A stretch of DNA of 64,000 nt from Bacillus sp. Marseille-Q3570 (GTDB lineage Bacteria; Bacillota; Bacilli; Bacillales; Fictibacillaceae): contig NZ_CAMGYZ010000019.1 in NCBI RefSeq assembly GCF_946151055.1, positions 1-64,000 on the forward strand. The letters run 5' to 3'. The position numbers and the translations under genes are program-made. The first letter of the stretch is position 1. Each line of letters opens with the position of its first letter. Of this stretch, positions 16,337-24,366 are shown piece after piece. A model generated the notes under the pieces. That model ran no database searches. It was given only the letters and a program-made list of their open reading frames with translations, and had not been told where the DNA came from.

Positions 16337-16771
16337 ATGGAAACAGGCAATAAAGTGACAATTACGGTAGAAACGACAGTCCGCACTCCAGTTGAGGAAG
16401 TTTGGAGATATTGGACAGAGCCACAGCATATAACAAAATGGAGTTTTGCTTCGGATGATTGGCATGCACCGAATGCCGAAAATGATTTAAGGACTGGCGG
16501 AAAGTTCCACACAAGAATGGAAGCGAAGGATGGTAGCTTTGGGTTTGATTTCAGTGGTGTCTATGACGAAGTGAAAATACACGAGTTGATTTCCTACACG
16601 CTTGACGATGGAAGAAAAGTCACGATCAGTTTTGTTCCTCAAGAGAATGAAACGAAGATTATCGAGACGTTTGAAGCAGAAAGTGACAATCCCATTGAAA
16701 TGCAGGAAGCAGGCTGGCAAGCGTTTCTCGACAATTTTAAAAAGTATAGTGAAATCTCCAATAAAGCTTAG
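16337..16771 (+). CDS. SRPBCC / AHSA1-domain protein
   Basis: 144 residues with a single Bet v1-like START fold: VETTVRTPVEEVWRYWTEPQ then HITKWSFASDDWHAPNAEND and LRTGGKFHTRMEAKDGS, the usual AHSA1 opening, ending MQEAGWQAFLDNFKKY. These bacterial proteins bind hydrophobic ligands; despite the Hsp90-activator name there is no evidence of chaperone work. GTGAGGAGGATC precedes the ATG. It stands alone before a hairpin terminator. Two other members of this superfamily are in the window (31962, 57739). Confidence 0.88.
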   Translation: METGNKVTITVETTVRTPVEEVWRYWTEPQHITKWSFASDDWHAPNAENDLRTGGKFHTRMEAKDGSFGFDFSGVYDEVKIHELISYTLDDGRKVTISFVPQENETKIIETFEAESDNPIEMQEAGWQAFLDNFKKYSEISNKA

Positions 16772-16788
16772 GTAGTAAATCTTATTAG

Positions 16789-16822
16789 AAGAGGCATATC
16801 CGAATCAGGATCTGCCTCTTTA
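16789..16822 (+). terminator. Rho-independent terminator
   Basis: AGAGGCATATCC and GGATCTGCCTCT pair around GAATCA, followed by TTATTA. Nearly identical to the terminator at 18356-18392. Confidence 0.75.
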
Positions 16823-16898
16823 TTAGGAAAATAATCATTGAGTTCGGGTGAATATTTTGAAATAATTGGTATTGGACAAAAGGTAAAGGGGATGACAT

Positions 16899-18308
16899 AT
16901 GAAACAGGCGATCACAATCATACATACAAATGATCTTCACGCGAATTATGAATACTTATTAAGACAAGCTTCATACATAAAGAAACGGGTGAAAGAACTC
17001 GATTCCGAAAATGAGAATTATCTCCTTTTAGATGGTGGCGATCACCTGGATATGAGTATCAATGAGTGTTTGGCCACTCAAGGAAACATGCATTTAGAGA
17101 TGTTGGCAGATGTGGGTTATCATGCGATGTCAGTAGGCAATAATGAATTGTTGCGTTCGACTCCGGAACTGATTCGTAAGCATAGTCTCGAAACGACCGT
17201 TCCATGGTTATTGTTGAATTTGGCTGAAAGCGATGGATCAGCGATTGGAGGGATGAAAGAATCCCTGTTATTAAAAGCAGGTCAGTTGAAGATAGGGCTT
17301 TTCGGAACAACCGATCAATTTGGAGATCTTTATGAAAATAAGCATGGTTTTCGTAATCGAGATACAGTGACTTCAATAAAGAAAGCGGTTGACGACTTAC
17401 GTGATCAAGGGGCTGATTTTATCATTTTCCTTTCACACATGGGGTATGAAGCTGACCTTGAATTGGCCGAAAATTTAAGTGGAGTCGTTGACGTGATTAT
17501 TGGTGCCCACTCTCATACGGTTCTTGAAAGTCCGATTGTCGAATCCGGCGTGATTATTGTACAGGCAGGATCTTACGGGAAATATGTTGGAGAACTGCGA
17601 CTTGAAATTGATCTAGAAGATAAAAAAATAGAAAAGTATACCGGTAAATTGATAGAAATCAATCTCGACTCCGAGTGTGATCCTGGCATGACTGCGATAT
17701 TGGAACGAGGGCGCGCCGAAACGAATGAGTTCCTATCGGAAGTATTGTCTTATACCGAAGAGCCTCTAGCACATGAAGATGTCATCAAACTCATGGCTGA
17801 TGGCATACGGAATTTTTGGGATGCAGAAATCGGTATCATGTATGGTGGAGCGGCTATCGGAGGACTGGAGAAAGGTGAATTGACGAGGGGCAAAGTATTG
17901 GATATTTGTAAAAGCATGCACACCCCTGTGTTGATCGAAATGAAAGGGAAGCAGATTGCAGGTTTAATAAAAGATAGTTTGAGAGAAGAACTCACCTCTA
18001 AAAAGGTTTACGGAAATGGGTTCCGTCCACATGGAATCACGATTGGATCATTAGGATTCTCTGGCGTTTCATGGACAGATCAGAATGGCGTGATCTCAGA
18101 GATAAGGGTGAACGGCGAACGATTACAAGAAGAGCGGGTATACACAGTTGGCAGCGGAACACCCCTGTTGTACGAAGAAGTTTGCGGATATGCACCTGTC
18201 AAAGGATGTAAAATGATTGATATCGCTAAAACGTTGATGGTGAAAGACGTGTTCATGATGTATTTGAAGGAAAATAATAGATTGAAGATGGATAACGTAT
18301 CATGTTAA
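16899..18308 (+). CDS. Bifunctional metallophosphatase / 5'-nucleotidase (YunD-like)
   Basis: 469 residues, no signal peptide. Calcineurin-like phosphoesterase domain about 1-245: HTNDLHA (9-15), DGGDHLD (45-51), VGNNE (79-83, Asn where many have His), LSHMGYEAD and GAHSHT supply the two-metal site. A 5'-nucleotidase C-terminal domain follows (about 285-445). It hydrolyses nucleotides, probably UMP/AMP-type, in the cytoplasm, like B. subtilis YunD, whose length and lack of signal peptide it shares. ATG is preceded by AAAGGGGATG. Own terminator follows. Confidence 0.88.
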   Translation: MKQAITIIHTNDLHANYEYLLRQASYIKKRVKELDSENENYLLLDGGDHLDMSINECLATQGNMHLEMLADVGYHAMSVGNNELLRSTPELIRKHSLETTVPWLLLNLAESDGSAIGGMKESLLLKAGQLKIGLFGTTDQFGDLYENKHGFRNRDTVTSIKKAVDDLRDQGADFIIFLSHMGYEADLELAENLSGVVDVIIGAHSHTVLESPIVESGVIIVQAGSYGKYVGELRLEIDLEDKKIEKYTGKLIEINLDSECDPGMTAILERGRAETNEFLSEVLSYTEEPLAHEDVIKLMADGIRNFWDAEIGIMYGGAAIGGLEKGELTRGKVLDICKSMHTPVLIEMKGKQIAGLIKDSLREELTSKKVYGNGFRPHGITIGSLGFSGVSWTDQNGVISEIRVNGERLQEERVYTVGSGTPLLYEEVCGYAPVKGCKMIDIAKTLMVKDVFMMYLKENNRLKMDNVSC

Positions 18309-18355
18309 GTTTTCGTAAATAAAAAGCGGCATACCCTGAGGTCAATGTTTAATTT

Positions 18356-18392
18356 AAAGAGGCATATCCGAATAAGGATATGCCTCTTTTTG
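18356..18392 (+). terminator. Rho-independent terminator
   Basis: AAAGAGGCATATCC and GGATATGCCTCTTT, perfect 14-bp stem around GAATAA, followed by TTGTTATT. Sequence almost the same as 16789-16822, suggesting duplication. Confidence 0.85.
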
Positions 18393-18520
18393 TTATTCAG
18401 TTAGGGGAATGGATCCAATAATCATAGAACCCGGTTTGAGGAGTAAGCCTTGATAACCTTCACTTATATACGTTTATCAATAAGTGAAACATAACATACT
18501 AGAGTTAAAGCGTTCGTACG

Positions 18521-18546
18521 GACTATTCTTCAAAATGGTCTTTTTT
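18521..18546 (+). promoter_or_regulatory. Hairpin plus T6 in the ktrA leader (possible attenuator)
   Basis: GACTATT pairs with AATGGTC across a CTTCAA loop, directly followed by TTTTTT, 30 bp before the ktrA start. In B. subtilis ktrAB is controlled by a c-di-AMP (ydaO) riboswitch; no convincing ydaO consensus is visible upstream here, so only the terminator part is claimed. Confidence 0.5.
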
Positions 18547-18576
18547 AAAGTCAGTGAACAAGGAGGAGAAAATTGA

Positions 18577-19245
18577 TTGAAAAATTTTAAAAATAAACAA
18601 TTTGCGGTTCTTGGTCTTGGGCGTTTTGGGGGAAGTCTCGTTAAAGAATTTCACAGGCTTGGAGTAGATGTCCTGGCGGTGGATATTGATAGCGACAAAG
18701 TGAGTAAGCATAGTGAACTTGCTACACATATTGTTGAGGTAGACACTGTAGATGAAAATTCGATGGAAACATTAGGAATTCGGAATTTCGATTATGTAAT
18801 TGTTGCTTTAGGAGATAATTTACAAGCGAGTATTCTAACCACACTCCATTTAAAAGAACAAGGGGTAAAAAATGTATGGGTGAAAGCACAAAATGAATAT
18901 CATCATAAAGTTCTTGAAAAAATCGGAGCTGACAGAATCATCCATCCTGAACGTGATATGGCGATCCGAGTGGCTCATCATATCGTCTCAGAAAAAATAA
19001 TTGATTACATCGAGTTATCCAAAGAACACAGTATCATTGAGGTAGTTGCGACAAAAAAGGTGGCTGATCGCTCGCTATTACAATTGAATACAAGAGCAAG
19101 GTATGGTTGTACCATCAGTGCCATCAGAAGTGGTAAGAAGATAAAGGTAGCTCCCTCTGCTGAGGAAATTATTTTGAAAGATGACATCCTTGTATTGATT
19201 GGTCATAACAAAGATTTGATCCGATTTGAGGAAGAAGGTGTATAG
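18577..19245 (+). CDS. ktrA: Ktr potassium uptake, regulatory RCK subunit
   Basis: 222 residues: RCK_N domain (about 8-130) with the NAD/ATP Rossmann loop GLGRFG (13-18) and the acidic end of the second strand (VDID), then RCK_C (about 135-220), which in this family binds c-di-AMP. It forms an octameric cytoplasmic ring that gates the membrane channel subunit in response to ATP/ADP and Na+. Start is TTG behind AAGGAGGAGAA. The channel gene begins 2 bp after the stop; this linkage matches the ktrAB pair rather than the unlinked KtrC/KtrD of B. subtilis, which is why A/B is chosen. Confidence 0.88.
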   Translation: MKNFKNKQFAVLGLGRFGGSLVKEFHRLGVDVLAVDIDSDKVSKHSELATHIVEVDTVDENSMETLGIRNFDYVIVALGDNLQASILTTLHLKEQGVKNVWVKAQNEYHHKVLEKIGADRIIHPERDMAIRVAHHIVSEKIIDYIELSKEHSIIEVVATKKVADRSLLQLNTRARYGCTISAIRSGKKIKVAPSAEEIILKDDILVLIGHNKDLIRFEEEGV

Positions 19246-19247
19246 AC

Positions 19248-20573
19248 ATGCAGCCCAGAAGATATGTGATCAATTTCAGTCCACCCCAATTCTTATCCCT
19301 TATTTTCCTTTTTTTTATTATTCTTGGGACATGTTTATTAAAATTACCTAATGCCACAACTGAAGGAATCACTTGGATGGATGCATTCTTCACTGCAACC
19401 TCAGCAATGACAGTAACAGGGCTAATTGTTGTGGATACCGGACAAGCTTTCACTTTTTTCGGTGAAATCATCATTCTTTCTTTAATCCAAATCGGCGGAC
19501 TGGGGATCATGACTTTTGCTGTCTTAATCTTTATTTTATTAGGTAAGAAAATAGGAGTGAAAGAACGGTTACTCGTAAAGCAGGCCCTCAATCAGACCAA
19601 TATTGGAGGAGTGATTTATCTGGTAAAAAGGTTATTTCTCTTTTCTATGATAATAGAAACGCTTGCTGCATTAATTTTGTTCCTGTATTGGGCACCACAT
19701 ATGGGATGGAAACATGGGCTTTATTCTGCTGTTTTTCATTCGGTTTCGGCCTTTAACAATGCTGGTTTTTCAATTTATTCAGATAGTTTGATACGTTTTG
19801 TAGGGGACCCGATTGTCAATATGATCATCTCCATACTGTTCATAGTTGGTGGGATTGGATTTACTGTTCTTTTTGATATCTTCAAAACGAGTCATTTTCG
19901 AAAACTATCCCTACATTCAAAATTGATGTTGGTGGGTACTTTGATAACTAATATTTTGGCAATATTCATCATCTTTATTTTGGAATACAATAACCCTGGA
20001 ACCCTGGGCAACTTGTCTTTCTCCAATAAAGTATGGGCATCCTATTTTCAAGGAGTAGTCCCAAGAACTGCGGGATTCAATACGATTGAAATTGGAAGTA
20101 TGGATGAGGCGACTCTATTCTTGATGATGATACTGATGTTTATTGGGGCTGGAAGTGCCTCAACTGGGGGCGGAATTAAACTGACCACTTTTTTGGCGAT
20201 GGTTTTATCGGTGATCACTTTTCTAAAAAGAAAAGAAGATATCATGGTTTTTAGGAGGTCGATTACAGACCGGATTATCGTCCGTTCTCTAGCGATTTCG
20301 ATTATCGGAATATTCGTCGTATTTCTAGGCGTTTTTATTTTGGATATAACAGAGAATGCCCCATTCATTGCAATTCTGTTTGAAACCATTTCTGCATTTG
20401 GAACAGTAGGATTGTCAATGGGCTTGACAGGAGATTTAACAGAGGTCGGGAAACTGGTAATTCTTTGTATCATGTTTGTGGGAAAAATCGGACCTTTAAC
20501 ATTGGCTTTTTCTCTGGCATACCCTGATAAAAATGGAATCCGTTATCCGAAGGAAGAAATTTTAACTGGATAG
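19248..20573 (+). CDS. ktrB: Ktr potassium uptake, membrane channel subunit
   Basis: 441 residues, a TrkH/KtrB channel with four M1-P-M2 repeats. Selectivity-filter segments are visible: TSAMTVTGLIV, HSVSAFNNAGFS, GVVPRTAGFNT and ISAFGTVGLS, each with the key Gly. The intramembrane loop region around GGGIKLTT is present. Works as a dimer on the KtrA ring for Na+-dependent K+ uptake and osmoadaptation. ATG two bases after the ktrA stop, so translationally coupled. The ending GIRYPKEEILTG is the usual C-terminus. Confidence 0.92.
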   Translation: MQPRRYVINFSPPQFLSLIFLFFIILGTCLLKLPNATTEGITWMDAFFTATSAMTVTGLIVVDTGQAFTFFGEIIILSLIQIGGLGIMTFAVLIFILLGKKIGVKERLLVKQALNQTNIGGVIYLVKRLFLFSMIIETLAALILFLYWAPHMGWKHGLYSAVFHSVSAFNNAGFSIYSDSLIRFVGDPIVNMIISILFIVGGIGFTVLFDIFKTSHFRKLSLHSKLMLVGTLITNILAIFIIFILEYNNPGTLGNLSFSNKVWASYFQGVVPRTAGFNTIEIGSMDEATLFLMMILMFIGAGSASTGGGIKLTTFLAMVLSVITFLKRKEDIMVFRRSITDRIIVRSLAISIIGIFVVFLGVFILDITENAPFIAILFETISAFGTVGLSMGLTGDLTEVGKLVILCIMFVGKIGPLTLAFSLAYPDKNGIRYPKEEILTG

Positions 20574-20679
20574 CAAAAGTAATCGCACGTACTGCTAAGG
20601 AAAAGCTGTTCCGAACAAAATAGATTTTGAATAAGATATTAGATAGTCTGTCATATAAGCTAGAGAGGAAATAAGAGGA

Positions 20680-21309
20680 ATGATCATATCCCATAAATAT
20701 AAGTTTATTTTTTTGAAAACGAAAAAAACAGCAGGAACCAGTATTGAAATTTCATTGTCGAGATATTGTGGTGATCGTGATATTATCACACCTATCATGC
20801 CTGAAGATGAGAAGATTAGAGCAGCACTGGGGAAATATCCGCAAAACAATCAAATTGGTCAAACGAATTTTTATAATCATGATTCTGCTAATAAAATAAA
20901 GTCTTTGATAGGGGAAGATATTTGGAACTCTTATTATAAGTTTTGTTTCGATAGAAACCCTTGGGACAAAGTTATTTCTTTGTACTACTTTCTTGTAAGA
21001 GACCCTCAAAAAGAAAGTTTTGATGAATTCTTGTCACGTGGAGGTTATCAATATGCTTATAACTTCCCGATCTACACAATTGATAATGACTCAGTAGTCG
21101 ATTACATTGGGAGATATGAAAACTTAGAAAATGATTTGAAATCAATTTGTGATACGATTTCACTTCCTTTCGATGGTTGGCTACCAAAGGCAAAAGGACA
21201 ATTCAGGAAAAACCGCGACCATTATTGTACGCAATATAATGAGGATCAAAGAGAGCTAATTGGAAACTATTATAAGAAAGAGATTGATTTATTCAAATAT
21301 ACATTCTAA
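20680..21309 (+). CDS. Sulfotransferase family protein
   Basis: 209 residues. The 5'-phosphosulfate-binding loop is at residues 12-21 (LKTKKTAGTS) directly after the first strand FIFL, and the 3'-phosphate motif is about 88-103 (CFDRNPWDKVISLYYF), the arrangement of PAPS-dependent sulfotransferases; YENLEND and FRKNRDHY are further family traits. Such enzymes sulfate sugars or small molecules, for example surface polysaccharides; the acceptor is unknown. Cytoplasmic. Ribosome binding site GAGAGGAAATAAGAGG. No glycan cluster nearby, and a second, distinct sulfotransferase lies at 42776. Confidence 0.82.
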   Translation: MIISHKYKFIFLKTKKTAGTSIEISLSRYCGDRDIITPIMPEDEKIRAALGKYPQNNQIGQTNFYNHDSANKIKSLIGEDIWNSYYKFCFDRNPWDKVISLYYFLVRDPQKESFDEFLSRGGYQYAYNFPIYTIDNDSVVDYIGRYENLENDLKSICDTISLPFDGWLPKAKGQFRKNRDHYCTQYNEDQRELIGNYYKKEIDLFKYTF

Positions 21310-21355
21310 GACTACAAGAATACAGGAGGTGGTTGAATCCAAGTCCGATCCAGAC

Positions 21356-21388
21356 AGAAAAAAGGTTGGCGATGACCAACCCTTTTTA
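21356..21388. terminator. Bidirectional terminator
   Basis: AAAAAGGTTGG and CCAACCCTTTTT enclose CGATGA between two convergent genes; it has A- and T-tracts on both sides and can act on either strand. Confidence 0.8.
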
Positions 21389-21400
21389 AACTGCAATAGA

Positions 21401-21973
21401 TCAACAGAGTGCGAGTAAGATTTGCGGTGTGTAGAAGAAGCACGGCGCGAAGGTCGGGTAACAGAATCCGATTGTGATAAAAAAGTTGACAAAAGCTACC
21501 CATGCAAGAGCGATGCCGATTCCCCCAAATGGTGTCAGATAAAAGATCAACGTCCATCTTCCCTGGCAACCCCAGATTCCATTAATTCTTTCGTCTGTTT
21601 CAATGTCATCAGTGTATTCAGTATGAGGGCGCCTCTGAAATCCGAGCAGTGAGAAAACCTGTGTCGCACTTTGTGGCTGTTGTCCAATCAAAAATTGAAG
21701 CTGTGATTGAGGCATGGCTGACAATGTTGAAAAAAGATTGATCAAGTTCTGAGGTGGCCCAAAGGTAGGTCGGGAAAGTGTCGGGAGAATCTGCTGGACT
21801 TGCTGTTGCTGCTGCAGGGTCAATTGACCAGGCAATATGGTAGGTATCCCGACACTCCCCATTCCTCCTCCAATACCACCAAAACCACCAATACCTCCTA
21901 TTCCTCCAAAGCCTCCGATTCCCCCTGGCCCGAATGGAGGCAATTGACGTGGATGTTCTGTCCGATGATACAT
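21401..21973 (-). CDS. Glycine-rich protein with hydrophobic C-terminal half
   Basis: 190 residues in three parts: a Gly/Ile/Phe-rich repeat (about 16-45, GGIGGFGGIGGIGGFGG), a Gln-rich helical middle (about 50-105, LTLQQQQQVQQILPTL), and a hydrophobic end with two likely membrane segments (about 138-190, LIFYLTPFGGIGIALAWVAF). The ATG follows AAAGGGGATTGG. The pattern suggests a spore- or envelope-associated membrane protein but I do not recognise a family. A 31-bp stretch around its stop codon is repeated, degenerate, at 54853-54885. Confidence 0.55.
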   Translation of the reverse strand: MYHRTEHPRQLPPFGPGGIGGFGGIGGIGGFGGIGGGMGSVGIPTILPGQLTLQQQQQVQQILPTLSRPTFGPPQNLINLFSTLSAMPQSQLQFLIGQQPQSATQVFSLLGFQRRPHTEYTDDIETDERINGIWGCQGRWTLIFYLTPFGGIGIALAWVAFVNFFITIGFCYPTFAPCFFYTPQILLALC

Positions 21974-22168
21974 TTTCCAATCCCCTTTTCGATGTATAAT
22001 TCATATGTCACTATATGCATATTGGGATATTATGTGTTTTTTTGAAGTTTCGAACATCAATGTTTAATCTTTGCAGAGATGAAAAGCTATTGGTATGATT
22101 ACTTTCATAAAAAAGAACGATTGCAACAAATTCGTTGGTTTTCACTTTTTTACACTATAAGAGAGTAT

Positions 22169-22242
22169 AAATATTTTCTTCAATATAAGTGCAATTAAGG
22201 CTCAGCCTACGCCAATGGCTTGGCTTTACTGAGTTTTCTTTA
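22169..22242 (+). repeat. Dispersed 70-bp repeat, copy A
   Basis: AAATATTTTCTTCAATATAA ... GGCTCAGCCTACGCCA ... GGCTTGGCTTT ... AGTTTTCTTTA. The same order of blocks occurs at 47310-47382 and, inverted, at 58924-58997. This copy lies directly before the MATE gene. Confidence 0.75.
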
Positions 22243-22257
22243 GAGAGGTTGAGGTAG

Positions 22258-23622
22258 ATGAGCACTTCAAGCATGGACAAACGTAAACTGACCTTATTTG
22301 CTCTCACATGGCCGATTTTCATCGAAATCCTTTTGCATATGATAATGGGAAGTGCAGATACCTTGATGCTAAGCCAGTATAATGATGATGCAGTTGCGGC
22401 GGTCGGTGTATCCAATCAGGTACTTCAACTTGTAATCGTCATGTTCGGTTTCATCGCCACCGGGACAGCCATCATGGTAGCTCAGCATCTTGGTGCGAAA
22501 CAAGATGGGACAGCTGCCGAAATCGTGGTAGTATCCATAGGAGTTAACTCTGTCTTTAGTCTGTTCTTAAGCGGAGTATTGTTTCTATTTGCGGAAAAGA
22601 TCCTGGTTGCAATGCACCTTCCAGGCGAGTTGATGGATCGAGCTGTTTTCTACTTGCAAATCGTGGGTCTTTTTTCATTTGTACAGGCATTGCTGATGAC
22701 AATTGGAGCTAGTCTGAGGAGCTATGGATTTACGAAGGATGCGATGTACATCACAATCGGGATCAATATCATGAATATATTCGGGAACTATGTATTGATA
22801 TTCGGGCAATTTGGATTTCCTGAAATGGGTGTGAAAGGGGTTGCGATTTCTACGGTTGTCAGCCGTGCAATTGGATTGATCTTCATTTTTGTCATTCTTT
22901 TGAAACGGATTCTCGTCCCATTTAAACAGTTACTCGGATATGCAAAAAAACACACATTGGATTTGTTGAAAATTGGAGTGCCCACGGCGGGGGAGCATGT
23001 TTCTTACAATACGTCACAGATGATGATCACGATATTCATCACTTCGTTAGGGACTGTAGCATTGACGACAAAAGTATACACTCAGAACCTGATGATGTTT
23101 GCCCTTTTATTCGGAGTTGCAATCGGTCAAGGGACACAAATTCTGATCGGACACCTTGTAGGTGAAGGCAACCATGAGAAAGCTTATTCAAGGTGTTTGA
23201 AAAGTTTGAGGATTGCGATGATCATATCCACTGGAATATCATTTTTATTTTATCTTTTTTCAAATGAATTGCTTGGTATATTCACAGATAATGATGAAAT
23301 CATCCGGACAGGAAGTATCTTGATATTGTTGACGATCATACTTGAGCCGGGACGTTCGTTCAACCTTGTCGTCATTAATGCCCTCCGTGCTGCAGGTGAT
23401 GTGAAGTTTCCAGTTTATCTGGGTATTTTGTCAATGTGGGGGATTTCTGTCCCTGTAGCATACCTGTTGGGGATCCACTTCAATCTTGGCCTGGTCGGAA
23501 TCTGGATTGCGTTCATTTTAGATGAGTGGTTAAGAGGAATACTCATGCTTTGGAGATGGCGTTCAAAGGTATGGTTGGATATGAGTTTCGTACGGTCTGA
23601 ATCTTTGGACAAAGCAACATGA
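22258..23622 (+). CDS. MATE-family multidrug/Na+ antiporter
   Basis: 454 residues with about twelve transmembrane segments in two homologous halves. MATE hallmarks: WPIFIEILLHMIMGSADTLM near the N-terminus, AAVGVSNQVLQ and the second-half counterpart PTAGEHVSYNTSQMM, plus GQGTQILIGHLVGEG. These exporters use Na+ or H+ gradients to expel cationic drugs or metabolites; the substrate cannot be deduced. It is close in style to B. subtilis YoeA/YisQ. Start ATG 22258 behind GAGGTTGAGGTAG; the methionine at residue 5 is an alternative. Monocistronic, ending at a long perfect hairpin. Confidence 0.9.
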   Translation: MSTSSMDKRKLTLFALTWPIFIEILLHMIMGSADTLMLSQYNDDAVAAVGVSNQVLQLVIVMFGFIATGTAIMVAQHLGAKQDGTAAEIVVVSIGVNSVFSLFLSGVLFLFAEKILVAMHLPGELMDRAVFYLQIVGLFSFVQALLMTIGASLRSYGFTKDAMYITIGINIMNIFGNYVLIFGQFGFPEMGVKGVAISTVVSRAIGLIFIFVILLKRILVPFKQLLGYAKKHTLDLLKIGVPTAGEHVSYNTSQMMITIFITSLGTVALTTKVYTQNLMMFALLFGVAIGQGTQILIGHLVGEGNHEKAYSRCLKSLRIAMIISTGISFLFYLFSNELLGIFTDNDEIIRTGSILILLTIILEPGRSFNLVVINALRAAGDVKFPVYLGILSMWGISVPVAYLLGIHFNLGLVGIWIAFILDEWLRGILMLWRWRSKVWLDMSFVRSESLDKAT

Positions 23623-23656
23623 CATTCAATAAAAGATTATGATATAGATCAAGATT

Positions 23657-23690
23657 AGCAGCACAAACCAAGGCCATGGTTTGTGCTGCT
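23657..23690 (+). terminator. Rho-independent terminator
   Basis: AGCAGCACAAACCA and TGGTTTGTGCTGCT form a perfect 14-bp stem around AGGCCA, followed by ATTTCTTAT. The following gap to 23987 holds a repeat fragment (CAAGAAAAGGGCAGTATTCTGGAATAAAA near 23893) and no gene. Confidence 0.85.
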
Positions 23691-23987
23691 ATTTCTTATG
23701 AAAAAAATAAGCTGATCAATCGTTAACGGGTTGTACAAATCACTTTTTTTAATTAAATGGAATTCACAAGGGATGAAAATAAATATTGTAGAGTTGTTAT
23801 TTCAACAGAGCTTTTGTCGTGTGATTTTATATGAAACTAATAGAACTAGAAAAATATGTTAAAATACTGATGGAAACATTTATGTACGTTATTCAAGAAA
23901 AGGGCAGTATTCTGGAATAAAACCTAAAACACAAAACATAACAATTCGTAAATAATATTGATAAAAAGAAATCTTAGGTAGGGGTAC

Positions 23988-24221
23988 ATGTTGAAAAAGA
24001 TTGTTTCAATAATAGGCGGTATAATTATTAGTTTAGTTATTTCATATTTTACTTTGAGTTACGATGGTCATGAAATACATTTTCACGATAGAGACGGAAA
24101 CAGATTTCAAATCATTCAAGAACCAGACACTAACCTAATGATGAATGGTTTGCTAATTGTACTGGGGACGACACTTATTATTTATTTGGTTTGGACATTT
24201 ATAGAAAAAAAGGTTAACTAG
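23988..24221 (+). CDS. Small two-TM membrane protein
   Basis: 77 residues: transmembrane segment about 4-23 (IVSIIGGIIISLVISYFTL), a central polar loop with YDGHEIHFHDRDGNRFQIIQ, and a second segment about 50-70 (MNGLLIVLGTTLIIYLVWTF) ending KKVN. The loop is probably outside. ATG after TAGGTAGGGGTAC. Family not recognised; it resembles the small membrane proteins at 28735, 30583 and 31191, which are also flanked by repeat remnants. Confidence 0.6.
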   Translation: MLKKIVSIIGGIIISLVISYFTLSYDGHEIHFHDRDGNRFQIIQEPDTNLMMNGLLIVLGTTLIIYLVWTFIEKKVN

Positions 24222-24292
24222 CAAAAAGATATTATGTTGAATTGAACAATCGGTGGCATAAGCCTGGTAACGATATATCTTGGAGAGAGAAA

Positions 24293-24332
24293 CCCCTATT
24301 GTTTACCAATTAATAATTGATAACAATAGGGG
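24293..24332 (-). terminator. Terminator of the peptide-cluster operon
   Basis: CCCCTATTGTT and AACAATAGGGG form a perfect 11-bp stem with an 18-nt AT-rich loop; on the minus strand the stem is followed by TTTCTCTC. It stands just past the stop of the MFS gene. Confidence 0.75.
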
Positions 24333-24366
24333 CTATATGTTGGATAAAGTAAATGAAAGTTGAAAA

